IMG/VR virus record: IMGVR_UViG_3300032217_000884
Span: 1 to 38,480 of that record
DNA length: 38,480 nucleotides
Source: a virus
Strand: one strand, 5' to 3'
A program made the position numbers and the translations under genes. A model generated the notes under the pieces. That model did no database searches, was not told the DNA's origin, and worked only from the letters and a program-made list of their open reading frames with translations. This document shows positions 1-7,701 of this stretch, one piece after another (within the stretch, counting starts at the first letter, position 1; every line of letters begins with the position of its first letter).

Positions 1-1295
1 TAAAGCTGAACGGCGTCAGTTGCATCCTTGATATTCATGCCAGACATGATCGTAAATTTATCTGGTCCCGCGCCATATCCACATCCGAGAACTATTGCCT
101 TTACGCGGCTCCTCAGTTTCGGATCGCTGCGTAAGTCACCTTTATCGCGACTCCACAGGCCGAAGCGGATTGCAAAGGCTTCATAGATGTCCGCGCTTGC
201 TTTGATTTCGGCCATCGTATCTTTATCGCCCGCGAGCCAGCATAGAGTGCGGACTTCGATCTGGGAAAGGTCGACTACAACAAGTTTCTTACCAGCAGGT
301 GCAGCAATGATGCTCCGCATTGTCACCCCGAACATTTTCTCTTTTGGGAGATTCTGTAAATTGAGGTTACCACCTGAACCGCTGAAGCGTCCAGTGTGCG
401 CTCCAAAATACATCAGACCACCGTAGTATCGGCCATCTGGCATCGTAGCGTGTTGGAAGGATTCGATCTTCTTCTTTAGCGAGTTGATCCGCCGCCAGCT
501 AATAACGGCATTCACCCATGTAAATTTCGCACCGTTAATACGCAGCCACTCTTGGGCATCTGCATCAGTCGCTGCTAAGCTATGCGGTGGTTCGATCCCA
601 ACTTTACGGCACTGTTCGTCGAAGGCGGGACGGCTAAGTAGCGGCTTATCCCCCAACCATGGGATTGCTTCTTCGGCTTCAAAGAGCTTTAGGTTGATAA
701 TTTCGAGCTGTTTTTTCAACAACTCCATGTTGATTGGGATACCACCCTGCATGGCTGTCCTGTTTACATAGCTTATTTTGCGCTCAATATCAGGCCACTT
801 TGGAGAATAGTCCTGCCATAAGCGGAGGCAGAGTTCTGAATCCTTCAGAGCATATTCAGATACCTCCTTCTTGAAGTCCTCTGTCATGCTCTCCCAGCGT
901 TTGTTGCTCATATTATCTCGCGTCGATTTGTCAACCGTGAGATTGTAAGCAGCAGCGGTAGCATTCTTGAGTGATCTCGGTAGACCGCAATATGCAGCCA
1001 TGTCTGCAGTACAATGCCACTCAGCGACCTTTACTTCTGGCCACCAGTTGCGGGTTACACCATACAGGTAGAGGGTTTCATCGAATGATGCATTATGTGA
1101 AAGAGCGATTTGTCCTTCAATCAAGGACCAATCGAAGTCTTTTGGGTGGCCTACAAAGGAGTAGCCGTTGTCTGCGACGATAGAAACCATGTAGGCATCG
1201 AAGTCGGGATGAGAAAAATAGCCGAGTGGGCCAAGTGTTTTGATGGAGCATTCTTTTGAATAGAATGACTCAAAGTCGATAGCGTAGGTAGTCAT
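1..1295 (-). CDS. DNA polymerase I-type (family A) replicative polymerase, 3' end cut by window
   Basis: Copies the phage genome and proofreads with a 3'-5' exonuclease. About 431 N-terminal residues are visible, starting at the ATG at 1295 (MTTYAIDFES). The exonuclease motifs are present: D7 and E9 in AIDFES, SHNASFDE (Exo II), and YALKDSE with the Exo III Tyr and Asp. The polymerase part follows with HTGRFSGSGGNLNLQNLP and motif A as VVVDLSQIEVR (the usual DYSQIELR). The reading frame is open to position 1, so the fingers and the rest of the palm lie outside the window. It sits last in the leftward replication block, and an intrinsic terminator at 1319-1357 separates it from the preceding small gene, so it may have its own promoter or be fed by read-through. 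The family call is strong; the exact subfamily is not resolved. Confidence 0.93.
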   Translation of the reverse strand, partial: MTTYAIDFESFYSKECSIKTLGPLGYFSHPDFDAYMVSIVADNGYSFVGHPKDFDWSLIEGQIALSHNASFDETLYLYGVTRNWWPEVKVAEWHCTADMAAYCGLPRSLKNATAAAYNLTVDKSTRDNMSNKRWESMTEDFKKEVSEYALKDSELCLRLWQDYSPKWPDIERKISYVNRTAMQGGIPINMELLKKQLEIINLKLFEAEEAIPWLGDKPLLSRPAFDEQCRKVGIEPPHSLAATDADAQEWLRINGAKFTWVNAVISWRRINSLKKKIESFQHATMPDGRYYGGLMYFGAHTGRFSGSGGNLNLQNLPKEKMFGVTMRSIIAAPAGKKLVVVDLSQIEVRTLCWLAGDKDTMAEIKASADIYEAFAIRFGLWSRDKGDLRSDPKLRSRVKAIVLGCGYGAGPDKFTIMSGMNIKDATDAVQL

Positions 1296-1318
1296 ATGTG
1301 GGAATTGTGGCCTGAGCC

Positions 1319-1357
1319 AAAAAATGCCCGCATCGAATCTTGATCCGATGCGGGCAG
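1319..1357 (-). terminator. Intrinsic terminator upstream of the DNA polymerase gene
   Basis: A perfect 11-bp inverted repeat (TGCCCGCATCG at 1325-1335 with CGATGCGGGCA at 1346-1356, loop 10 nt) is followed on the minus strand by a run of six T. It would end leftward transcripts coming from the 61-residue gene before they reach the polymerase gene. The plus-strand side has no T run. Confidence 0.8.
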
Positions 1358-1369
1358 TAGTTAATTTGT

Positions 1370-1555
1370 TTAGTCCTGCACCACTTCAAATGGCAGCTCA
1401 AGCTGCCCATCATCTGTGATTGTTTCTGCAAGAGCATCGCGAATTACGATAAGCTTATGTAACTTACCCTGAACTTCGTTCATAGTAACCGACAATTGGG
1501 TTACCATGTCGGTCAACATTGCAATCTCTGATTTGATGATTTCGTTCTTATCCAT
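1370..1555 (-). CDS. Small hypothetical protein, probable coiled coil
   Basis: Encodes 61 residues from the ATG at 1555. The heptad-like spacing of hydrophobic residues (IKSEIAMLTDMVTQL onward) suggests one long amphipathic helix, so it may be a small oligomeric accessory protein. It lies 19 nt downstream of the putative ssDNA-binding protein gene and just before the intrinsic terminator, making it the last gene of that transcript. No family was recognised and no function is assigned. Confidence 0.6.
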   Translation of the reverse strand: MDKNEIIKSEIAMLTDMVTQLSVTMNEVQGKLHKLIVIRDALAETITDDGQLELPFEVVQD

Positions 1556-1574
1556 GATTATCTGTGTTTATTGA

Positions 1575-2255
1575 TTAGCGTCCGAAAGATTGAGTGAACT
1601 CAATAACGGCTTCATCTGGCGTTTCAGGACTAACACTCAAAGCAGGTGCATACCAAGAGTACTTACCTTTAGTGATGATATTTGAGCTGAAGTTCCAAAG
1701 ACGATTCTGAAGAGGAACTGCCTTATTGAAGGCTGCGAACGTAGCTAGACGTTTGAACGTCTGACGGTAGGCATCCTTAGCAACATTGATGCGGCCCAAA
1801 GCATATTGGTGGTCGCCAATAGGGAATGGGTAAGCCTCTTCATTGTCTTCGCCTTCTGGCTGTTTGAAGAGAAGGGTGATCTCCGCAAACTCCAACATGC
1901 CATATTCCGATTTGGCGGCAATCCGATCCGCTTCCTCTTTCGAGTAAGCAATTTTCGGGATACCATCGTCATCGTATGGGATGTCTTCCCGCCAGCCTTT
2001 GAGAGCTGAGATGACTGTCACCTGACTGATAGCTTCCGCTTCCTGCATGATGTGACGTTTGTCGATAACAACAGCACCTATTGGAGCTGGGATATCGCTA
2101 GTCTTTTGAACGATATTGATACGTGGGATATCAATGTCTCCTGCATCAATCGACAAACCGCTTTGGTTCGTGATTCCTGTATTTTGTGCCGCGAGGGCTG
2201 TTTCTGCTTCCATAATGGTGGCTTCTTGTTTCTTGTTTGTCGACTTGCGATTCAC
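1575..2255 (-). CDS. Phage protein next to Cas4-like nuclease, possible ssDNA-binding protein (DUF2815-like)
   Basis: The frame allows 226 residues from a GTG at 2255, which overlaps the upstream nuclease stop as GTGA. An ATG at 2213 (MEAETALAA) would give 212 residues, and either start is possible. The central part (RINVAKDAYRQTFKRLATFA, then a region rich in W, F and Y) and the acidic stretches resemble an OB-fold ssDNA-binding protein by general character only. The stronger argument is position: a PD-(D/E)XK nuclease of the DUF2800 type is commonly paired in phages with an SSB-like protein. This is inference from neighbourhood; no decisive motif is visible. Confidence 0.6.
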   Translation of the reverse strand: MNRKSTNKKQEATIMEAETALAAQNTGITNQSGLSIDAGDIDIPRINIVQKTSDIPAPIGAVVIDKRHIMQEAEAISQVTVISALKGWREDIPYDDDGIPKIAYSKEEADRIAAKSEYGMLEFAEITLLFKQPEGEDNEEAYPFPIGDHQYALGRINVAKDAYRQTFKRLATFAAFNKAVPLQNRLWNFSSNIITKGKYSWYAPALSVSPETPDEAVIEFTQSFGR

Positions 2256-3367
2256 TGAAGTGTGTAGCGCGTGTCGGAGGTTTTGAGAATACCTGCGTTT
2301 TCGCAGGCGTCAACAAATTCTTCAGAAATTTTTCCTTTTTCACCCTTTTCAGCTTTTGCTGAAATCAGCTTACTAACCTTACTGACTGATATTGTGGCAC
2401 TTGCGAGGACTTCTGCGGGGTCCACACCGAAGCCCATCGCTACGGCAACAAGTCCATCATTGTCAGTTACGCTCTTCGTAGCCCCCATCGAACGCAGGCG
2501 CAGCGTTGGAAATTGCATCCCGTCTTTGGCGTGTTTCATGATGCGTTCCTTAAAACGGTCGGACCAATTTGATACGATCTTGGAGATTGCCCAGAGTTCC
2601 TCAAGATCGGAGGCATTGTCTGTATTCTCAAAATCAATATCCGGTAGCTGTGGGTTTATCTTTTTTGCAACTTCAACGATGAGTCCGCCCAGTGCTGGGC
2701 AATAGTCCTCATGACGGCAAAAGCGGCAGTTCTGGGTAGGTTGACAATCGCTTAGGGCTGGAGTTCCAGTCTCCCACATTGGCCTAACCCGCTCACCCTC
2801 TTTGATGATCTCGCTGAGTTCATCGATAAGCGGATATAGGTCACGCTCGCGTTCAAACGTATAGGCCAACGAAGCCCTATGCTGCGGAACATAGAACACG
2901 AACGTGATTTCATTCAGTTCAGGGAACTTCTGAAAGGCTCCGATAGTATACGCTTTCGCTTGCCAGTTCTTCTCAGGCGGATCGATGATGCTGATACCCG
3001 TCTTGTAGTCGGCCATAACAGCGCGGTCGCCAAAGATGATGAGTCGGTCGCAAGTCCCCCATGTTCTTGTTCCGTTTAGATCTACGGTAACTTGGATCTC
3101 ATTATGCTCGATACCACCAGTTGGGAAGTTCCTCATGAACTCCTTTTCCATTTCTACGATCTGTTCGTAGATTTCTAGCTCTTCTTCGCTTTGAAGTGCT
3201 GATGGGTCAAAGACTTCAAGTGCTTCGTGTATGCGAGTTCCCATTTCTGCAGCAGCTGATGATCCATCCTTACCGTGGTAACCAGCGCAGCTAGCTACAT
3301 ACTTAAGGGATGATGGCGAGAACTCAGCGTGTGCTCGTTCGGAGTGGTCTATTGTATCAATGTTCAT
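2252..3367 (-). CDS. PD-(D/E)XK nuclease with Cys cluster, Cas4/RecB-like (DUF2800-like)
   Basis: Likely a DNA exonuclease used in recombination or genome processing. Of 371 residues, the RecB-type motifs occur in order: GTRIHEAL with H47, an acidic position near E90, D107 in GTCDRLI, D120 and K122 in MADYKTG, and a QAKAY motif near 136-140. Four cysteines (C27 and C214, C217, C223 within CRFCRHEDYC) have the layout of the iron-sulfur cluster of Cas4 and AddB nucleases; C208 is also close. It begins at the ATG at 3367 and overlaps the next gene by 4 nt, so the two are probably translationally coupled. No cas1, cas2 or CRISPR array is nearby, so a phage recombination role fits better than adaptation. 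Confidence 0.87.
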   Translation of the reverse strand: MNIDTIDHSERAHAEFSPSSLKYVASCAGYHGKDGSSAAAEMGTRIHEALEVFDPSALQSEEELEIYEQIVEMEKEFMRNFPTGGIEHNEIQVTVDLNGTRTWGTCDRLIIFGDRAVMADYKTGISIIDPPEKNWQAKAYTIGAFQKFPELNEITFVFYVPQHRASLAYTFERERDLYPLIDELSEIIKEGERVRPMWETGTPALSDCQPTQNCRFCRHEDYCPALGGLIVEVAKKINPQLPDIDFENTDNASDLEELWAISKIVSNWSDRFKERIMKHAKDGMQFPTLRLRSMGATKSVTDNDGLVAVAMGFGVDPAEVLASATISVSKVSKLISAKAEKGEKGKISEEFVDACENAGILKTSDTRYTLQ

Positions 3368-3386
3368 GGTTATGTTTAGTGAAAGG

Positions 3387-4025
3387 TTATTGGTCTTTAA
3401 AGTACACCTCTGTTATTGTATAAGTGGTATCAATTTTAACATCTGCATATTCGCCAGAGTGATTATACTGTGTCGCAACAACTGTATTTGTTACAGTAGT
3501 AAACTCTAGTTCATCACCCACAGCATATCGTTTTGGTATTGAGATATAAAAGCTATCTCTATAGATAAAGAAACTCCATGCTGCAAGTAGCTCTAGGTCA
3601 TAGATATAGCCACTATCATTAATAGCCCTAATTGGTTGTATACTCCCATAAAAAGTAAGCCTAGTGTTTTCTTCGCTATAAATATTACGTGGTGGGAATC
3701 CTTGTACTTCTTTAAATTTAGGGTATCCAGTATCATCAAACCCATCAACCTCAGCAAAGACACCCTTAATTTCAGTTGTAAAAGTTGACGGTGGCGGGAT
3801 TTCACCACCTTCAGTATATGGTTTTGTAGGTGTAGAAGTAGTTTTTTCTTTTTTAGTAAGCTTTCTAATATTGAATACCCAATTTGCATAAATCTGAGGT
3901 GTAATCTCTTTTACTATGTGGTAGGAATCACTTATGAGCTGCTCATATTGCTCTGTCGTTATAGTCCCAAATTCTTCACCTTTAGGGCAAATCAATACTG
4001 AAGCGTGCGTTGGATTGTCTGCCAT
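3387..4025 (-). CDS. Hypothetical protein, AT-rich gene coupled to helicase
   Basis: The chosen start is the ATG at 4025 (MADNPTHAS, 212 residues), because the helicase stop is separated from it by a single base (TAA-C-ATG), which favours coupled translation; the longer frame to 4079 would overlap the helicase. The protein is rich in Thr, Tyr and beta-branched residues, suggesting beta structure, and has a short Pro-rich segment (PPPSTF). The gene is visibly richer in A and T than the genes on both sides, which hints at recent acquisition. No family was recognised. Confidence 0.75.
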   Translation of the reverse strand: MADNPTHASVLICPKGEEFGTITTEQYEQLISDSYHIVKEITPQIYANWVFNIRKLTKKEKTTSTPTKPYTEGGEIPPPSTFTTEIKGVFAEVDGFDDTGYPKFKEVQGFPPRNIYSEENTRLTFYGSIQPIRAINDSGYIYDLELLAAWSFFIYRDSFYISIPKRYAVGDELEFTTVTNTVVATQYNHSGEYADVKIDTTYTITEVYFKDQ

Positions 4026-4026
4026 G

Positions 4027-5334
4027 TTAAGTGCTCTGTTTCGTGTGTAGGGTCTCCATCGAGAGTCTCTTTTTTTCAAGAGCCGTCAAGACTTTTTCTT
4101 CAATCGTTTTGGAAGCAACTAGAACCCTTTGGATAGAAGGGCTTTTTGCATTTGCACGGTGGATACGACCTAAAGTCTGAACGTAGTCCTTTACGTTGAA
4201 GGTGGGTGAGATCAAGCTCATCCTCGGGTGTCCACCTTCAGTATCGTGGAGCGATACGCCGACACCGCCTGCTGCGATATTGCAGATAATGACATTCGTT
4301 TGGTTGGTTTGGAACCTTTGCACGTTGTCCTCTCGCACCATTGCTGACTGTCCGCCGACAATGACTGAAGCATTAACCATTGTGTCCGCTAATGATTTAA
4401 CGGTATCCGTAAAGTTGACGAAGATCGCTACACTGTATCCCTCTGCACAGGCATCCGCTACCATGCTGATGATGTCGGGAACCTTAGCGGCTTCCGCGAG
4501 TTGGCGTGCGCGGAGGATCTCGACAAGGATATTAGGTGATGCACCACCGTCTTCAAGGAACTGCTCAACGATTTCAGGTGTAACGCCGTGCTTGCGGTAG
4601 AAGCTGGCAATGTCGCCTAAGGATGAGAAGGCGAGTGGCTCTGTGATAATCTGGTTATCTGTAAAAGCTGACGGCAGATCTTGTGGCAGGAGTTTCACAC
4701 AGTTGCGCGAATACATTTCCGTATTCAGACCCTTGAGCGACGATAGTGGGCCTGCTACCCAGTTATTCCACGGATCTTGCCTGCAACCTAAACCCATCAT
4801 CCAGCTAAACCAACTCTTCTTTTTTGAGTTAGGGTCTTTGCTTCCGTTGAGTGCGTGCAAACCTAAGGCGAATCCTATTGACCGCATCTCCGTCGGGTCT
4901 TGGCAAGCGGTCGCGGAGAGCATCAGGTTGCTGTAGCCTGCTTGGGTGGCCGCGATCAGCATCTGGCTGTTCTGAGAGTAGGCCGATTTGCATTTGTGGC
5001 ACTCGTCCCAGATGATGAGGGTATCCGGTGGTAAGGCCCAGCGGAATAGCTTCTTGCCACATTTGACAAGGTGTGTACTACCTCTTTTAAGTTTCTCATA
5101 GTTTACGATAAAGATTGGGGTGATGCCTACCTCTTTGAGTTCCCGCTCCCACGAGGGAATGACGATCTTTGGGCAGACAACTGCAACGGGCTGACCCAAT
5201 TCTAAGGCCACATGACTGGCAATCACGGTCTTGCCTACTCCCGTATGACTGGAATCCAGTGCCCCTCTATGTACTCTTAGGGCTTCTTTGAGGAAGTCAA
5301 CGGACTCTCTCTGTTTCGGGAATAGTGTTTTCAT
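4027..5334 (-). CDS. SF2 DNA helicase, SNF2-like
   Basis: An ATP-dependent DNA translocase or helicase of 435 residues. Walker A is SSHTGVGKT (28-36), the Walker B box is DECH (110-113), motif III is SAT (140-142), and motif VI is QTLGRIHRA (about 386-394). The segment IAAGGVGVSLHD is motif V-like. The DECH box and the compact two-RecA-domain length match phage SNF2-like helicases that assist replication forks. The ATG at 5334 overlaps the upstream gene stop as ATGA. The downstream partners are the small AT-rich gene and the Cas4-like nuclease, so a replication and recombination operon is likely. Confidence 0.9.
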   Translation of the reverse strand: MKTLFPKQRESVDFLKEALRVHRGALDSSHTGVGKTVIASHVALELGQPVAVVCPKIVIPSWERELKEVGITPIFIVNYEKLKRGSTHLVKCGKKLFRWALPPDTLIIWDECHKCKSAYSQNSQMLIAATQAGYSNLMLSATACQDPTEMRSIGFALGLHALNGSKDPNSKKKSWFSWMMGLGCRQDPWNNWVAGPLSSLKGLNTEMYSRNCVKLLPQDLPSAFTDNQIITEPLAFSSLGDIASFYRKHGVTPEIVEQFLEDGGASPNILVEILRARQLAEAAKVPDIISMVADACAEGYSVAIFVNFTDTVKSLADTMVNASVIVGGQSAMVREDNVQRFQTNQTNVIICNIAAGGVGVSLHDTEGGHPRMSLISPTFNVKDYVQTLGRIHRANAKSPSIQRVLVASKTIEEKVLTALEKKRLSMETLHTKQST

Positions 5335-5609
5335 GTTGCAGGATTCAGGTATTGGAGTGCTGCGTATGCGCGGTCGATATTGGCTTGAGATTCTTTTGCT
5401 GCATAGATATACCCCAAATCTTCCATCCTTCTTTGTTCACGAACAGAATCCTCAAGGCATTTCCGCAGTGCCTCAGCCAGCCTGTCCCGCTGCGCTTGCG
5501 CTCCCTTTAGTCCACGTTCAAGGTCTTCGCTTACATAGCGAGGAACCCACTGGTCAGCAAATCCGTTTATATAGCGAGCATTTGCATCTGTTCTTGGTGT
5601 GTCGTTCAT
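5331..5609 (-). CDS. MNDTPRT-leader small protein, duplicated copy A
   Basis: Encodes 92 residues from the ATG at 5609. The first 50 or so residues are nearly identical to those of the gene at 5882-6163, and the DNA over about 140 bp (roughly 5471-5610 and 6029-6165) is also nearly identical, so this is a recent duplication. After residue 50 the copies diverge completely. The shared part contains a predicted helix (SEDLERGLKGAQAQRDRLAEAL). It ends in an ATGA overlap with the helicase gene. The C-terminal codons coincide with a CCTGAATCCTG leader repeat. No family is recognised. Confidence 0.7.
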   Translation of the reverse strand: MNDTPRTDANARYINGFADQWVPRYVSEDLERGLKGAQAQRDRLAEALRKCLEDSVREQRRMEDLGYIYAAKESQANIDRAYAALQYLNPAT

Positions 5610-5734
5610 GGTTTCGGGGTTAGTGATTTGAGGCACAGCTCAGCGTTGGGCCAATAAATTCCACGCGAGCATCCAAAGCAGATCCCGCGATGGTTAATCT
5701 TCCGGCCACATCTCATGCAGTGTTCTTCGTTCAT
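5606..5734 (-). CDS. Small zinc-ribbon-like protein
   Basis: A 42-residue ORF beginning MNEEHCMRCGRK. Two CxxC pairs (C6/C9 and C19/C22) spaced by 9 residues suggest a zinc knuckle or ribbon. Both ends overlap neighbours as ATGA: its start overlaps the stop of the upstream gene at 5731 and its stop overlaps the start at 5609. That exact tiling in a compact operon is the main support that it is translated. The function is unknown; phage proteins like this often bind host factors, but that is not shown here. Confidence 0.6.
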   Translation of the reverse strand: MNEEHCMRCGRKINHRGICFGCSRGIYWPNAELCLKSLTPKP

Positions 5735-5919
5735 CGTTGTAGATCTTTCATTGATTGTTCCACTATCCACCAAGGGAGAGGCTTTGCTCCCTTCTCCTTC
5801 ATCCGCTCACGCATCGCTTCCGCTTTTTCGCGGAGGATCACACGTTGCTTGTAGCAAGATCCATTGTAAGTGCAGTGGTCTTCATCCACGCATGTTTCGC
5901 ATGGAATTCTCATAGTCAT
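5731..5919 (-). CDS. Small Cys-rich protein with basic helix
   Basis: A 62-residue protein if started at the ATG at 5919 (MTMRIPCETC); an ATG at 5913 is also possible. Four cysteines (CETC, then DHC and SC) in the first 25 residues suggest metal binding, and a charged helix follows (LREKAEAMRERMKEKG). The start lies inside the end of the upstream MNDTPRT gene in another frame, and the stop overlaps the next gene as ATGA. A longer frame to 6006 would overlap that upstream gene more and is not favoured. Confidence 0.6.
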   Translation of the reverse strand: MTMRIPCETCVDEDHCTYNGSCYKQRVILREKAEAMRERMKEKGAKPLPWWIVEQSMKDLQR

Positions 5920-6163
5920 TGGATAGTGAGGGTGGTTGGTTAAACGTGGCGAGGGCGGTACGAGCGATAAAAACACTATGTGGTGCATTGCCTCGGTAGT
6001 CCTCATTGGCGATCTTCCTTAAAGCCTCAGCCAGCCTGTCGCGTTGTGCTTGCGCTCCCTTTAGTTCACGTTCAAGGTCTTCGCTTACATAGCGAGGAAC
6101 CCACTGGTCAGCAAATCCGTTTATATAGCGAGCATTTGCATCTGTTCTTGGTGTATCGTTCAT
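5882..6163 (-). CDS. MNDTPRT-leader small protein, duplicated copy B
   Basis: Encodes 93 residues. Residues 1-50 match copy A (5331-5609) almost exactly, differing for example at E/G in LERELKG. The tail is unrelated. It overlaps the upstream gene by ATGA at 6160-6163 and the downstream Cys-rich gene by 38 nt. The conserved half plus variable tail suggests domain shuffling by recombination within the repeat. The function is unknown. Confidence 0.7.
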   Translation of the reverse strand: MNDTPRTDANARYINGFADQWVPRYVSEDLERELKGAQAQRDRLAEALRKIANEDYRGNAPHSVFIARTALATFNQPPSLSNDYENSMRNMRG

Positions 6164-6543
6164 GGTTCGTTACGGTTCGTTAAATCTTCAAGGCTCCAAG
6201 TCCCAGCAATTTCAGAGGCGAAGGCAAACACGTCAGCGGATTCGTCGGCTGATCCTCGGGCGGGGTAGCCGATACGCAGGATCATTTTCTTCATGGCTCT
6301 GATTTGGTCTTGCAGATTCTTCGCGTGGTCCCAGATAGTCCCGTTGGGGTCCATCATCTCGCAGCCAAGTTCCTTGTTTTGCTGGATGTATCTCGCCTTC
6401 CACTTGTCCCGCTCGCGTTCGCGTTGGGTGAGTTCCCGTTCAAGCTGGCGAGCAAACCTTGAAGCTACGTATTCAATTCTTGTGCCAGTCGCATCATCAT
6501 AATACCTGACTGACTGGTCATTGGTTCTTGGTGTGTCGTTCAT
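6160..6543 (-). CDS. MNDTPRT-leader small protein, divergent copy C
   Basis: Encodes 127 residues from the ATG at 6543, chosen because MNDTPRT is the conserved start of the two related genes downstream; the open frame extends to 6636 but that part is not conserved. The centre is strongly helical and charged (RQLERELTQRERERDKWKARY), likely a coiled coil. Related phage proteins with this pattern are common but uncharacterised. It heads a chain of five genes joined by stop/start overlaps that ends in the helicase. Confidence 0.72.
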   Translation of the reverse strand: MNDTPRTNDQSVRYYDDATGTRIEYVASRFARQLERELTQRERERDKWKARYIQQNKELGCEMMDPNGTIWDHAKNLQDQIRAMKKMILRIGYPARGSADESADVFAFASEIAGTWSLEDLTNRNEP

Positions 6544-6911
6544 GGTTTCTGGTTTCCTGTTTAGTGGGTCCGGTGACTGATCCGGTGTCCGCTCTGACGA
6601 GGCGGCAGTTCCATTCGTGTGATCGGGCAGCGGCATCGCACCGCTAGTCTGCCAGATGACTTTTTCCGGTATGAGGGCGAATTATAATAACCCGTTTTGA
6701 CCACATTCCAACCCCCGATCAGGTCGCTCAACTCTTGCGCTTTTCACCAACATGATATGACCAATAGCTAACTGGTGAGCCAAGGTTGGTTAATGAAGCT
6801 GGCAGCTTTGAGCCTTTTACTTCAAATACGACGCTGTCTGTTGCCCTCATTGCGGGGGCTGGAATGTGGTGACAGCGCGTAACGCTCCGCTGTCATGTGC
6901 GTGGGGGAGAA
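6544..6911 (-). other. Gene-poor gap with long-range inverted repeat
   Basis: This 368-nt gap contains a 17-bp inverted repeat: ACCACATTCCAACCCCC at 6700-6716 and its complement at 6854-6870. The single mismatch becomes a G-U pair only in the minus-strand RNA. About 137 nt lie between the arms and contain smaller hairpins. Next to it is an 8-bp hairpin, TGACAGCG (6870-6877) with CGCTGTCA (6888-6895). The gap may hold a structured leader RNA for the gene chain below it, or a terminator region; no T run is seen. Confidence 0.45.
6728..6850 (-). CDS. Possible 40-residue small protein
   Basis: An ATG at 6850 opens 40 codons (MRATDSVVFEVKGSKLPAS onward) ending in TGA at 6728. The ORF falls exactly between the arms of the long inverted repeat. 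The composition is protein-like, but there is no motif, coupling or ribosome-binding site to prove expression. It is a weak candidate. Confidence 0.3.
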   Translation of the reverse strand: MRATDSVVFEVKGSKLPASLTNLGSPVSYWSYHVGEKRKS

Positions 6912-7325
6912 TCAGTTGACGATATAGCGTTCTGCCTCTTCCAAGAACTCCTGAGCTAATCTAGCATCCGTCTGATAGTCCTCTTCCGTGAAGGAGTCAT
7001 CAGCAGGAGTGACCACATCATAGCCCAACTCGACAAGGTTTTGCAGGTTGAGCAAACGGGTTGCCAGTTCCAGATCGGATACGTTGTTTTCGCCGTCCGT
7101 GTCAAGCAGCGCGTCAACCATATCGGTGGTGCTGCGTAGACGCTTAGGTGGACAGCATGTGGCTACGCACTGGAGGACATCGACGGGTCGTTGCTCCTTC
7201 GCGCAGAGGCGTTCTGCTTCCGCTTTGGCATCTTGTTGGTTGTAGTGCTTTACGGTTGGGGCTGACTTCCCTTCGACTTGAACCATGTAATACGTCTCCA
7301 TTTTTGTTTGGTGTGTTGTTTTCAT
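6912..7325 (-). CDS. Hypothetical acidic phage protein
   Basis: Encodes 137 residues from the ATG at 7325 (an internal ATG at residue 9 is an alternative). The N-terminal third (YYMVQVEGKSAPTVKHYN) looks like a small beta-alpha domain seen in many phage proteins, where a short strand is followed by a helix rich in Ala and Glu. The C-terminal part is acidic (DDSFTEEDYQTDARLAQEFLEEAE). Three cysteines occur mid-protein, two adjacent. It lies 14 nt downstream of the next gene in the same leftward group. No function is assigned. Confidence 0.7.
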   Translation of the reverse strand: MKTTHQTKMETYYMVQVEGKSAPTVKHYNQQDAKAEAERLCAKEQRPVDVLQCVATCCPPKRLRSTTDMVDALLDTDGENNVSDLELATRLLNLQNLVELGYDVVTPADDSFTEEDYQTDARLAQEFLEEAERYIVN

Positions 7326-7339
7326 AGTGCGGGGACTTG

Positions 7340-7684
7340 TTACGGGTTCAGGATCGGGCTGGCAAGATCTTTTTTCAAATATTTTTTCGGAGTCAGGTGC
7401 ATAAGGATTTCGCCGCCCTTAGCCTCCAATTTTTCGATCTTTCGATCCGGCAGCTTCGGGTGGTATTCACGTGCGATTGCGCCAACGGTGATGAATGGCC
7501 CGCCAGATGGATCGATGAAGGTGAAGCCAGCACTGGCATCTGCTACGCCTTCAGGATAGCCGTAGCGGGCGTAGAGGTTTTCCCGCATATCTAGCCGATA
7601 GACTGTGGGGGTTTTCTTTATCGCGGTAATGGTGTGCGAGCCATAGTGGCCCCTGATTGGTATTGTTGTCAGTGTAGTTCTCAT
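7340..7684 (-). CDS. Hypothetical protein
   Basis: Encodes 114 residues from the ATG at 7684. The first 35 residues (MRTTLTTIPIRGHYGSHTI) read as beta strands, followed by GVADASAGFTFIDPSGGPFITVG and a Lys-rich C-terminal helix. It has close spacing to its neighbours (14 nt and 17 nt), which supports a shared transcript. No family was recognised. Confidence 0.7.
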   Translation of the reverse strand: MRTTLTTIPIRGHYGSHTITAIKKTPTVYRLDMRENLYARYGYPEGVADASAGFTFIDPSGGPFITVGAIAREYHPKLPDRKIEKLEAKGGEILMHLTPKKYLKKDLASPILNP

Positions 7685-7701
7685 AAGGTTATTTGTGTTT
7701 C

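Noticed and set aside
2271-2705. Plus-strand ORF of 144 residues opposite the Cas4-like gene
   Set aside because: It lies entirely within a well-supported minus-strand gene and has low-complexity, Ser-rich composition without motifs.
2252-3367. A CRISPR adaptation module because of the Cas4-like nuclease
   Set aside because: No cas1, cas2, other cas gene or repeat array is present; similar nucleases are common in phage recombination operons.
6680-6700. TATAAT on the minus strand near 6690 as promoter of the MNDTPRT genes
   Set aside because: A -35 at acceptable distance was not found, so it is not listed as a feature.
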